From: Astragalus membranaceus
Lineage: Eukaryota; Streptophyta; Magnoliopsida; Fabales; Fabaceae
Direction: 5' to 3'
Assembly (NCBI GenBank): GCA_039519185.1
Contig: CM076851.1
Location: 55,410,751-55,474,750, forward strand
DNA length: 64,000 nucleotides
Notes under the pieces: model-generated
The model's input: the letters and a program-made list of their open reading frames with translations, nothing else
Database searches by the model: none
What the model was told of the DNA's origin: nothing
Part shown: positions 33,890 to 44,044 of the stretch, piece by piece
How the letters are laid out: every line of letters begins with the position of its first letter
Position numbering within the stretch: the stretch's first letter is position 1
Translations under genes and position numbers: made by a program

Positions 33890-34760
33890 ATTATTTTGTT
33901 TTTTGTACACAGAAAATTAAGGGCTATTGAACATTCAAGAAATCATTCAGCAATTTCTTGTGTGGGGCTATTTTGTGTCTCACTTGATATTTCAATTAAG
34001 ACTAATCTCATGATATGTGAGGCTCCATGCTCCCGCGAGTGTGGTATCAGAGCCACAACTTTTTATGCAAAAAGAGGGGGTGCATATGGTATGAATATAA
34101 TAAAGAGAGTGAGTAAGGAAGAAACCAGACACCAATGGAAACACAACGCTCAGATTTCTTGACAGCTAGCTCACTCAGCAAGAGCAACCAAACCAGAGTA
34201 CTATTGGAGAGTACTTAATCATTCAGCAATATTGCCATATTTGCAAGTTTCAAGTAATTTATAGTTGTAGTCTGATTCCGAAGATTTCTAGAGAAGAAAT
34301 TGACATGGGATTAATAAACAGTTGTGTTATCAAGACGTCAACAAATATTGACTCAGTCGATGAGAAGTTAATTCATTCTCCATAAGAACATGAGTTCAAC
34401 TCCCATGAGTTAAATCTACGTGCTTGGAGTTGAACACCTTAAATGAAAATCATGGTTAGTAAGATTAAAATTCATATTTAAATGGGTGTCGCACATAATA
34501 TGAATTTAAATATGATGTATTTCCAAAAATCCCTCAATATTGCCTTCCGGATTTATCTAGATTTGATGTATTTCCAAAAATCCCTTAAAATTGCCTTCCG
34601 AATTTATCATATAATATGGTGTTTCGGAGTGCAAAAATAAAAAATGAAACATTTATTTGATTAATTAAAAACGTCTTCTACATTGATTTAAAATAACAGA
34701 TTGCAACAACAAACTAAAAGAAAACATAATAGAAACTACTGAGATGGTGGAGTGAAATGA
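33890..34760. other. interval without a recognised gene; SINE/LTR-like pieces
   Basis: GTGGTATCAGAGCCACAACT at about 34040 resembles an LTR-retroelement primer-binding site, but no LTR pair was found. 34330-34450 has box-B-like GAGTTCAACTCCC, suggesting a SINE. A direct repeat of TTGATGTATTTCCAAAAATC lies at 34505-34610. The 88-codon frame 33896-34162 crosses the PBS-like site and is unlikely to be real. Confidence 0.35.
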
Positions 34761-34929
34761 CGAAGGATCTCAGCGACGGTCCTTCTGGTTTCGACGTATA
34801 AATGCAGATAACCCTTACACAGTAGTCTCTCTTTCAGGGCAGTGAATGCTTTAATTACTTTTATTTATATAATTACTTATTTATTTTTATTATTATTTTA
34901 GTGCTGGATATAGGTTATTATATGAGTAT

Positions 34930-35520
34930 TTCCCCACCATCGTGGTGTGGAAAGACTTCGGTGCCAGTGAACTTCCACGTTGCAGCAGGTGGGCGAACAA
35001 GAAGTGCGATAGTATCAAGCTTCCGGAGTTTCGGCAGCTGCTGGATTACTTGCAGAGGGAGCAGGTCATATGGAGTCCCTGGGACGACCACAGACAGTAC
35101 CTCCGGTTTCACAACATTTCATTATTCAGAGGTTGGCTGCTGTGGGGGATGTGTCGGTGCCTTATATGCCAGATAAGGTCCGTTGGCAGTTTGGATATGT
35201 CCCGCAGATTCCTGAGCCACCTATTTCGGGCCCACGTCCATCTCCAGAGGTCATAGTACAGCTAGCAGCTGATGTTCTATCAGTCCCTAGTGCGGGCTTT
35301 CAGGGACAACGGTCGACAGACACCCATCCAGGGTGCTTGTGATGATGAGTACCTACCATGGTACTTTCAGGTGTCCATTCCCCGCCTGACTCCGACTCCG
35401 CCTTCACCTCCAGCTCCGCCTTCGCCTCCAGAGGATGTTGGTCCACTTCCCTATGAGTCCAGGGAGAGAGTAGCTAGACATGTCCAGGATGCCTATGATA
35501 GTCTTTGGCAGTCGACGACA
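34930..35520 (+). pseudogene. broken plant mobile domain (PMD) gene, C-terminal part
   Basis: Frames in different phases read KLPEFRQLLDYLQREQVIWS with PWDDHRQYL, then VSVPYMPDKVRWQFGYVPQI, then GACDDEYLPWYFQVSIPRLT. They parallel the intact PMD gene at 39800, which has REEVTWDPYTGHRQ, MVSHLPDRVLRQFGQVQHIP and NTVPGYFPWFSRVSHP. At least two frameshifts separate the blocks, and the N-terminal half is missing. A Pro-rich segment (TPTPPSPPAPPSPP) follows. 35640-35740 has inverted TATTTCCGGAAA words, possibly terminal repeats of its former transposon. Confidence 0.7.
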
Positions 35521-35940
35521 TTCCTGGGGATGTCTATGATAGTTTGTTGGCTGCTTTACAGCTTTTGGACATTTAGTTGTATTATTTTTTGTATTTTTAC
35601 TGTATTAATACTGATTATTATTGTTTATTAGTTTAGCAAGTTTCGTTACATTTAATTATTTCGCAAGGTATTTCCGGAAAACACATATTTCTGCCTTTCG
35701 AAAATATGTGTATTTCCGGAAATTTTTAAAAAATATTTTTTTTTACGAAAAACTAGGGGTATTTTGGGGATTTATCGTAAAATGGGGGTATGGGGTCCAA
35801 TGGGGGGTAAAAAAAAACAACCAGCTTTTTTTTTATGAGACAATAGTTTTCATATATGGTTTGCTACCTCCATATATACGTTCTTCCATATTAAGCGTAA
35901 CCACCTTGACTTTTAAGGTCATTCATCTCAAATTAGAGCA

Positions 35941-36316
35941 TTAAAATAAATCAAGAGCATTATGAGTTACAACACTAGGTCTTAAACCATTTTCAGGCAT
36001 CACTCTATGAAATAGATCAAGAGCTTCATCGACTTTTTCAGCATCCAATAAACCAGAAATCAATGTAGTGAATGTCACAATATCAGGTGCACAAAATCTA
36101 CCCATCAATATATCATCCAATACTTTTAAAGCTTCATCAACCCTCCCCATCTTGCAAAATCCATTGATAACAGTGTTGAGGGTAATCAGATGGGGGATGT
36201 GGTTGTCACTGAGGAGGTCCAAAAGAACAGTTCCAAAGCTGTATATGACATTTTCTAGGGTGACTCTTCCTGCAACTTTACATTTCTCTTTACAGTTTTC
36301 AATCTTCTTTTATGTT
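35941..36316 (-). pseudogene. fused BSK-kinase / PPR captured fragment
   Basis: One minus-strand frame first reads KVAGRVTLENVIYSFGTVLL and DLLSDNHIP, matching the kinase domain of brassinosteroid-signalling kinases (the family has GRVTPESVIYSFGT and DLLSGKHIPP). It then changes without a break to HLITLNTVINGFCKMGRVDE and PDIVTFTTLISGLLDAEKVD with VMPENGLRPSVVTHNAL, about two and a half pentatricopeptide repeats. It stops at 35941. There is no ATG in the open stretch (a stop lies just upstream at about 36317), so translation would need an upstream exon. Such a hybrid is unknown as a natural protein. Confidence 0.7.
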
Positions 36317-36399
36317 GTACTGCTAAGCTTCTTTTCTTCATCTTCAACAAGTGGTTGTACCTTGCAAAGAAGAGGCAAACAAGGTTAGTGTTTTCCTCA

Positions 36400-36523
36400 A
36401 GTGTGAGAGATGAGTGAGAAAGAAAAGAACATTAACAAGAAGAGAGGAATTTACCTTTTTGTAGCCAAGTTTGTGTTGTTGTATTGCTAGTCGTCACCTT
36501 CAAATCAACACAAACATAAAGTC

Positions 36524-36581
<58 letters not shown>

Positions 36582-37900
36582 TTTGGGTGAAAGAAAGAAA
36601 GAAATTGAGAAAACAAAAGAGTTTAGATGAGTATTACCTTTTTGAAGTTTCTGGTAGTGTCTTCACAAGTGGTGAAGTCTCTCAACGGATTCAAGACTCA
36701 TTTGAGTGCGAGTAAACAAATTGAGAGTCCATTGAACATTCCTCATCAGTTTTGTTTATACAAGTCAGAAAAACAAAATATCAGATTCGCAGCTTCACAA
36801 AATCAGAAATTAAAGAATAAAAAAAAAGGGGGGGGTTTTGATTAATGCCTGTTTGGTGTTTCAATTGTAGCTCCATTGCTGCAATTTCAGTTTTGATTTC
36901 TGCAAAAATCCAAGCATCAGTTGAAAACCTAGCCGAGAATAGAAAAAAAATTGATTACAAATTATAGTTTTGTGTATTCACTTGACTTATGCCATTTAAG
37001 TATTCACATGAATTTCTTGGCTTAGCAATCCATGATTTGTCCATAGTTAGCAGTCTTCTAAATAATGAAAAGAAAGTCTTCAAAAGAATGAAAAGAAAGT
37101 ATAAAAGAAATTAAGAAAACCCTAAGAAGTGAAATAAAGAATATAAACAATTAAAGAGATTAAGAGCATCCCAATTTCATTTAACATAGAGGAACATATA
37201 TGAACTCTAAATGCGAAAAATTACTTATAAGTAGTATTACTATTACCATGTTTTGACTGAATCCCGTTCATAACTAATTTGACGCACATTATTCAAACAA
37301 ATTGGCCATATAACAAATTGGTCATGTAACTAAGTAGAAACATATAAAACAATGAAAAATCGTAAGCAAGAAACATCAAGGTAGTAGAACTTTCAAGGTA
37401 TAACATGCTAACTGTGTGTATCTGGTGTTCTTCAAAGCTGTTATTTGAAGCAATCACCATTTCAAACAGCCAGTTTGAGCACATACAACAGAAACCAAGA
37501 GTGTTAAACATAGGGTTTAACACATTAAAAGGAAACAAAAGAAAATCAGAAGGTGGCGAAAACAATACCTGTGTGCGTTCTTCGTTTGTGTTTTGTTTTC
37601 AACACATTCAACAACATTTCGTTCATGCAACAACAGAAACCAAAGAAATCAGTTTTGCAGTTTCACAAATAGAGAAATTAACGAAGCAATCAAATGACTT
37701 TTGTTTAATACCTTCTGAAAATCGTTTGTATAACTGTGTCGGTGTGAATCCAGCCTTCAATCTGTACAAATTATCCATAAAATGTCAAAACCTAGCAAAG
37801 AAGAGAAGGGAAAACGAAGGAGACGAAGTAGAGAGAGAGAGAACCTGAGTGAGAAACGACGTTTATTTAGAGTTTGTTTCGTTTATATTCGTCGGGTTCT
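36400..37900 (-). other. leader- and intron-like captured sequence
   Basis: Read on the minus strand, 37780-37850 is a CT-rich leader, followed from about 37777 by an ATG frame MDNLYRLKAGFTPTQLYKRF with SEG up to a GT donor near 37712. The rest down to 36400 is intron-like, with repeated TTTGTGAAACTGC-like words and an (AT)n run at 36528-36578. I do not recognise the 23-residue product. It may be the first exon of the chimeric transcript that includes the BSK/PPR piece. Confidence 0.35.
36528..36578. repeat. (AT)n microsatellite
   Basis: Uninterrupted AT run of about 50 bp within the captured, intron-like region. Confidence 0.97.
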
Positions 37901-38920
37901 GTTCTAAGTTCATTTAGCCCGCGTGTCTTGCCATTTGCGGGTCGTTGGTTCCGCATTTGTACAAAAAAAGGCTTTGAGTTGCTTTTTGGCAGAACTGGGC
38001 TTGAGTTCTTGGATCAGAAATTGTTGTTTGCACCCCTGCAATGGTGAAAATACACCTCAGTTAGTAAATTCAACAATTTCACCTTATGCATAGGAATTGA
38101 ACCACCTTTATCTATATCTAAACGTGCTGCTGATATTCCAAGATATGATGAGTAATGTGATTATTAGGTAGCCTATTTCAGTATAAAAATGTTCACAAAA
38201 CAAATATCAATAATAATTTAAAATATAATTATTAATATTAGCGTTAGAAATAATACGATCACCATCTTACCCTAATTTGGATGGAATTGTTGGCTTAGTT
38301 TAGGTGTAGTATGTTGTGAAATCATCAGGTTTTTCTTTTATTTATTCCACTAATGTTAGTACTTTCTTATTTTAAATCCCCTTAATGGTTCGTTGAACAG
38401 TTTGTAGTTCATATTCCACTAATATTAGTACTTTCTTATTTTAAATCCCCCTAATGGTTCGTTGAACAGTTTCAGATTTTGATTTTGGTGTGTAGCAATA
38501 GGCCAATAGATCGATTCCTTTTATATTAGCCATTGGTTTATGAATTAGTATCAATTACTTTGTTATTTACCCTATAAACATATCTCACGCATGATGGTTT
38601 AAGATCTGCGGTCCTTTGTGGAAGATCTCATGTACCACTGGACGTGCATGGTCCTTCCACTACCAACAAAGGTTTCTCTTACTGCCGTACGTGTGCCCTG
38701 CTGCAATGGTTGGAGCACCTATTGGTCGTTTGTTACAGATATAGGACTTGATCATCTTTCTTTTACACAAGTCTTATAAAATGTGTGAGGATCCTTTATC
38801 ATAGTTGCACTGCTACAATGGTTGGAGCACCTATTGGTCATCTGTTGCAAATATAGGACTTGATAATCTTTCTTTTACACAAGTCTTATAAAAGGTGTGA
38901 GCATCCTTTATCATAGTTGC
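37900..38920. other. gene-free interval with two tandem duplications
   Basis: A pair of about 66 bp (ATTCCACTAATGTTAGTACT, about 38340-38475) and a pair of about 112 bp (CAATGGTTGGAGCACCTATT, about 38703-38925) lie here. TTTGCACCCCTGCA at 38025 looks like a hAT-type end, but no partner was found. Confidence 0.6.
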
Positions 38921-39799
38921 AGAAACCATTCATTAAAGGAGATGCATTGGTCGTTCAAATTCTTGACGATGAATACAAGGCAGGGATAGAAAAGGTTGCA
39001 ATAATCATCTTCAAGGACGTTTGGTGCTATTTAAGGGTGTTATTCCTTTAAAGTTGCTGACATACTATCCAAATTATCTTCTATTTGGAAACATAGTAGT
39101 CCTTCGCATTTTATCTCTCTTGGCAAAGGCTACTATGAATTTTCTTTCTCATCCATAAAAGATCGCATGAGGGTTTGGTCTCATAGGGCTTGGTCTTTAA
39201 AACCGGCTTTTACTTTCCTCACACCCCCTCCTACTCTTTCACACCCCCTAACTTCTAAAAACCCTAAAATACCCTCAACTTAAAAAAAAAAAAAACACAA
39301 CACCCTCACACCCCTCACTCCTCTCATTTTCCCTTTCACTCTCCCTCACACCCCTCATTCGAACCCTAACTCTCCTCTCCCCCTCTCACTCAACTTCTCA
39401 CAACTCACTCAATCTCACCCAATCTCCCACTCAATCTTCTCCACAAACACCCTCAAGACCACCTGGGTTTTGTTCGCGTCCTCTCACTCTCTCTAATCGT
39501 TCCATTTTCATTCAGGTAACCCTCTCTCCCTTCTGTACATTTAAGTTTTTTTTTTCTGTGCATCTGCTGTGTTCGCATGACCTCATGCGAACACGTGAAA
39601 ACAAAGGTGTTCGAATGAGGTCATGCGAACACCGTTCGAATGAGGCCATGCGAACACCCGTTCGAATGGGGTTCGAACACGTGCGAATGCTTCTGTTCGA
39701 ACAGGTGCGAATGATGCTGTTCGAACAGGTGTGACAGTATTGTTTCTGTTATTTTGCTGATTATGTTGCTTAATTGGTTTAATGGTTGTTGTTTCAGAT

Positions 39800-41274
39800 A
39801 TGGTGAGGCATCGTGGCGGTAGTTCGCAACAGCCGGAGCGTAGGCCACCCCCGACGGCTTCCGAACGCAAACGGAGGCAAGATGGAGCTGAACCTTCCCG
39901 GAGGGGTAGGCGTAGGGACGTCCCTCCTCCCCCACCGGAGGTTGATGATATTGTCCGGGATGTTGAGCGTGATGCTCAATTTCCGGCATATGAGCTGGCC
40001 GGCCCTTCTGGTCATGCACATGAGGAGGGAGGTGCTCAACATGAGGAGGATGTTGAGCCTCAGGAGCCTGCTGCTGCTCCTAGGGCTACATTCCCATTCC
40101 CTGGTGGACCTGTTGATGGTTCTGTCTTGCCCACATACGGGTCTCATATTTTGACTGAGTTCTATACTGGCCGGGTAAGTTATTGTTATATAATAGCGTG
40201 TTGTCAATTTTGTTTCTTATTTTGTTGAACATATTGGCTTATTGTGCCGGTGTCATTTGTCAATGCAGGTTCGGCCGGACATAACTACGATTCCACATGG
40301 ACCGGTTAACCTTGTGGTCCATGCTAGGATCAGGGAGACTCTTATCCTATCGGGGTTGTTCCCTCTCATAGGACTTGGTTTTCCCCTCACTCACAAGGGG
40401 CTGCTGAACGCATTCATAGAGCGTTGGCAGCCGGATACATCATCATTCCACCTTCCTGTGGGTGAGATGTCTATCACCCTTGATGATGTATTCCAGAGTG
40501 CCAATTTTACATCTTGGGTGGTGCACCCAGAATATGTTGAGAGTATGCCACGGGCGAAGAAATGGCTGTGTAGGGATGGCCCCGGGGCCATCAAGTCACA
40601 CACCATCAGACTGTGCCTTGACCGGCTACACCGTGAGGAGGTCACCTGGGACCCCTACACAGGCCATAGGCAGGAGAGACCCTTTGAGGAGCTGGGAAGG
40701 TTCAGAGGGTTCATCCGGAGTGCTGGCTGTATGGTGAGCCATTTGCCGGATAGAGTGCTCAGACAGTTTGGCCAGGTACAGCACATCCCGGAGGAGCCCA
40801 GACCTGCAAATCGGGCCGTCTGTACTCTCACGGAGTGTGATGAGAGGTGGACACAGTTCCAGGACCACTTGGTGGCGCGGGGGCCTCCCTGTGTGCCGTA
40901 CTCCTCAAACACGGTGCCGGGGTACTTTCCATGGTTTTCTAGGGTCTCACATCCCTTTGCCTTCCCTGAAAATTATGTAGAGCTTGTGGATGAGCCGGAT
41001 GTCAGTGTGGTACGTGTTTTTTATGTTAATTACAGTAATAAGTTTCTTCTACTTATTTAAATCTACTTATTTAAATAATGTTATGTTATTTGTTTGACAG
41101 ATGCTGCCAGAGCTCCTGGATATGGTGGAAGAGATGGATGGGACCATCAATGATAATGTCCCAGAGCCAACCAGGAGCGTCTTTCAGCGCATCAAGAGGT
41201 TGCTCAACCCCTTCCGTAGGCTTAGGAGGAGGATCGTCAATGTGTATCAGAGGAGGGGGCGCAACACCCAGTAG
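39800..41274 (+). CDS. plant mobile domain (PMD) protein, three exons, 429 aa
   Basis: Exons 39800-40174, 40269-41009 and 41101-41274 keep phase and have GT-AG introns. A leader intron probably spans 39516-39797, so ATG 39800 is the first codon after TTTCAG. Residues 1-110 are charged and Pro-rich (RRPPPTASERKRRQDG, DVPPPPPEVDD) with a possible nuclear signal. From about residue 126 comes the PMD fold: LSGLFPLIGLGFPLTHKGLL, IERWQPDTSSFHLPVGEMSI, TLDDVF and HLPDRVLRQFGQVQHIP. The C-terminus is strongly basic (RRLRRRIVNVYQRRG). PMD proteins of the MAIN/MAIL1 group act in the nucleus in meristem upkeep and silencing, but most PMD copies live in transposons; this one does too. The frame is intact, hinting at recent activity. 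Biochemical function unknown. Confidence 0.8.
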
Positions 41275-41479
41275 GGGGGATATTTGTATAATTTAACTGT
41301 TTGGAACTTTTGTATAATTTAACTACTTTTGATATTATTAAGTATTTTTGTGATGTCATCTACTTAATTTGGCGCAAATTTATTGCCTTTTTATTACAAA
41401 CCATAACCATACATGAAATATGAAAGACATGAAATACGAAAGACATAAAACCAACATAAGCAAACAACTAACTAAGAAA

Positions 41480-41776
41480 CTAGTGTTTCGGTCGTCCCTG
41501 TTCCAGAAGATAAATGATCTCTTCTGGAGTGCGTATTGTGTCCACGTACAACTCTAAGACTTGTCGCCCCATCGGAAGTGTAGCATGATATTCCATCATG
41601 GTCCCAACGTCGTCATCGTTGCGGATCTCCATAACTGTAAAATAGCCAGTCCCGTAATCAAGCCGGTTGTACTTTCGGTAACGTATACGCGCCACGTCTT
41701 TACGCCACGCTCCCTCTGGACGAATCTTCCTCTCAGCCTTTTCCTTCAGTTGGGCGAAGGTGATGTCCTTACTCAT
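41480..41776 (-). CDS. small PB1-like protein, 98 aa, transposon-borne
   Basis: ATG at 41776 directly follows an acceptor-like TATTCTGCAG, so a leader intron is likely; the frame upstream is open but lacks an ATG. The product starts MSKDITFAQLKEKAERKI and has VARIRYRKYNR, FTVMEIRNDDDVGTMME and LELYVDT. The Lys near the start and the MEIRNDDDVGTM acidic turn resemble the PB1-like domain at the N-terminus of plant MULE transposases, where it probably mediates pairing. Here it stands alone, convergent with the PMD gene 205 bp away. It may be a transposase remnant kept for its own sake, or a separate accessory protein. Family assignment is tentative; the intact frame is seen. Confidence 0.5.
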   Translation of the reverse strand: MSKDITFAQLKEKAERKIRPEGAWRKDVARIRYRKYNRLDYGTGYFTVMEIRNDDDVGTMMEYHATLPMGRQVLELYVDTIRTPEEIIYLLEQGRPKH

Positions 41777-42559
41777 CCTGCAGAATACATGGTTAGGACA
41801 ACGAAACACAACACCATGTTCGTCGGTGGTGACAGTCCCATGGTGATGAAGGGCAGTTAGGAATTTGGTGGATGAGTACTGGGTTGAGCACAATTGTCAT
41901 TCCATTTCAGCTTGGTTGTAGCTGTCAAGAGGGAGAGTAGGTTTTGGTGAAGAAGCAGATTAGGGTTTGGTGAAGAAGGTCTGAGGATGTGAACCCCCTT
42001 TTATAATAGGCATGGTGAAATGTCAGCCGTTGATTTCATTTTTAGATCACAAATCTGAGCCGTTTAAATTCTATCCGTTCAGACACATTTTTCAAAGGGA
42101 TTGACATCCACTCCTTTATCTGACACACATTTGACTGATTGTAAGCCGTTGATCAAAACTGTCGGTGGAATCTGAGACGTCCAATATCTGTCGCTCTGCA
42201 ACACTGGTTCGAACAGCCTCATGCGAACATATTCGCATGACCACATTCGAACCTGTTCGCATGACCCCATTCGAACAGATGAAAAACACCCAAGAGGGTG
42301 TGTCCCCATATTTAACACACGCGAATGGCCTCATGCGAACCTGTTCGAAGGCCCGTGTTCGAACAGGTGAAAATTCGTGAAAAAAAAGAGGTTTGGCCTG
42401 GCCTTTTGGTCATTTCACACCCTTATGGGGTGTGTTTCGAGTAGGAGGGGGTGTGGGAAAAGCAAACGCCTTAAAACCAAGTATTTTTCATCTTTCCCAT
42501 TGGACCTTGGATTTCAATCCTAACAAGCAACACCAATGGACATTTTGGATGCTGACTAA

Positions 42560-43110
42560 ACATCTGAATGAACAAGATCTAGAACCTACTTTAGTCTTTT
42601 TGCATCATCTGATCTTTAAAAAGATATTGTGTTGTTTTCTTACAAGACAATCTTTACAAGATTCAAGTGGCTTCCCCTATATATTTGAAATATAAACTTT
42701 AGCAAGAATCTCCAATCCTTTCTCGTTCATATGGCCAAGCTGTTTGTGCCACAATTTTTTTGGTTGTGTCTTGAGAAACACCAGTATCTCCCTTCACTGC
42801 ATGATGTACATGGAGATGGAGCTTTCCTTTTTCCCACGAGCGACTGTCATGCTTCCTTTGTTAAGCTTCCATTCACATTTGCTGAATCAATTTATTATCT
42901 CAAGTTCATCTAAGCTTCCTTTGTAACAGAATACATAATAAGTTTTCTGTCTGGAGCAGAGTTACTGAGAGTGACAACTAGAGTGTCCCAACTCTCGGGT
43001 TGAGAACTGAGGAGTAAGAGAGTTTGCAACTCGTCATCTATCTTCATGTCAGCGTTCATTAACTGATTCACAATACATTTGAAAGTATTCAAATGTTCGA
43101 TCATGTTTTA
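42560..43110 (-). pseudogene. Ty1-copia relic (gag and pre-integrase pieces)
   Basis: On the minus strand 42910-43104 encodes MIEHLNTFKCIVNQLMNADM with LLLLSSQPESWDTLVVTLSN, the gag (UBN2) domain of copia elements. Further left, broken frames read WKLNKGSMTVARGKKEGKLH and HMNERGLEILAK with a C..C and KQHN motif, the pre-integrase zinc finger. Stops and frameshifts abound, no LTR was found, and protease, integrase core, RT and RNase H are missing. Confidence 0.75.
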
Positions 43111-43528
43111 ACCATTTAAGTACTTCAACTTCACTGGTCTTTTGAATTAATGATTCAAGTTTCGTCCAAAACTTATACATATTGGTATAAGATGATAAAT
43201 GCTCGAACAAACTTCTATTTATATTTTTTTTTGATAATAGCTGCTAACTTTCGATTTTGGAGCTTCCAAGCTTTTTCTTCCTTCCCCTACGACTTATCCT
43301 TCTAGAGATTGACTCATGCAAATATTTGCAGTATAAGTGATCTTTCATCATCGATTTCCAATAGCTATAATTTTCAGTAGTTAACATATCAGTCACTATC
43401 ATGAGTAATAGAACCCTCCATTATGAGTGCACAACAAAATGGTTTCGACAACTAGGAAATCTTGTGAATAGTGTCGTAGATTTGTTATCTAATAACACAT
43501 ATTTACTTATCTATTAAATAACATGTTA

Positions 43529-43578
<50 letters not shown>

Positions 43579-44044
43579 AAAATTTGACATTATATAACAA
43601 AAATTAAGTTAAAGATATTTAAGAAAAAGTTATGAAAGAAGGAGCTCCACAGTCTAGGCATCATGTAGGCTAAGACTTTCTGCACTACTTTGATGCACTA
43701 GAGAAGGGACACTGCTGCTCGGGACGGGTATCACTTATTAACTGGTCCGAATCAGGTGCACCTGCCACGGTTATAACTCAATGGACAAAAATTCCATAGC
43801 ACAATAGTAAAAGCAAAGTAGAAAAGAAAGGAGCTAGAGAAGAAATTCCAAGACAAATTTTACCCCGCTATTTGAGAAAGGAATTTGCAACAGTTCTTTG
43901 GAGAGTTCCCTGGCCTATCTATCTATCTATCCCTGTATGCTATTTGTTCTTTTTGTGACGCTTTGCTCCAGTGATATTTAGCCTCTTCAATCTATTTATC
44001 TTCTTTTAACCATCGATCCTATCCTTTTTTTAGATCCTACAACT
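43110..44044. other. intergenic interval, EPFL promoter side
   Basis: No gene recognised. An (AT)n run lies at 43531-43574 and a short (CTAT)n at about 43917-43932. The last 150 bp before the EPFL start are CT-rich with T runs, as expected of a plant leader; no certain TATA box was chosen. Confidence 0.5.
43531..43574. repeat. (AT)n microsatellite
   Basis: AT run of about 44 bp upstream of the EPFL gene. Confidence 0.97.

Larger units (their letters stand above)
39205..42470. mobile_element. Mutator-like element carrying a PMD gene and a PB1-like gene
   Basis: The left end reads GGCTTTTACTTTCCTCACAC then CCCCTCCTACTC. The right end, read on the minus strand from 42470, is GGCGTTTGCTTTTCCCACAC then CCCCTCCTACTC. 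The exact octamer TTAAAACC flanks both sides (39197-39204 and 42471-42478). Inside the ends are clusters of GTTCGAACAG and CATGCGAAC words in both orientations (about 39570-39740 and 42195-42370). It holds two convergent intact genes (39800-41274 plus, 41480-41776 minus) separated by 205 bp. No MURA-type transposase catalytic core was found. Terminal repeats and an 8-9-bp duplication suggest the Mutator superfamily; assignment is inferred. Confidence 0.85.
38920..42545 (+). pseudogene. DUF4283-type retroelement relic, split by a Mutator-like insertion
   Basis: The left part (about 38930-39196) reads KGDALVVQILDDEYKAGIEK, LSSIWKHSSPSHFISLGKGY and DRMRVWSHRAWSLK. The right part (42471-42545) continues with LSHWTLDFNPNKQ. 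Together these are the central conserved words of the DUF4283 domain found in plant LINE and gag-like proteins. The reading resumes in order on the far side of the 39205-42470 element once one copy of its TTAAAACC duplication is ignored. No zinc knuckle or start codon is present. Confidence 0.7.

Noticed and set aside
34035..34055. Primer-binding-site-like GTGGTATCAGAGCCACAACT as part of an LTR element
   Set aside because: No LTR pair, gag-pol or target duplication found around it.
39583..40207. Minus-strand frames of 95-137 codons across the PMD first exon
   Set aside because: Antisense shadows of the PMD exon and the palindromic GTTCGAAC/CATGCGAAC region; the plus strand has the spliced PMD frame.
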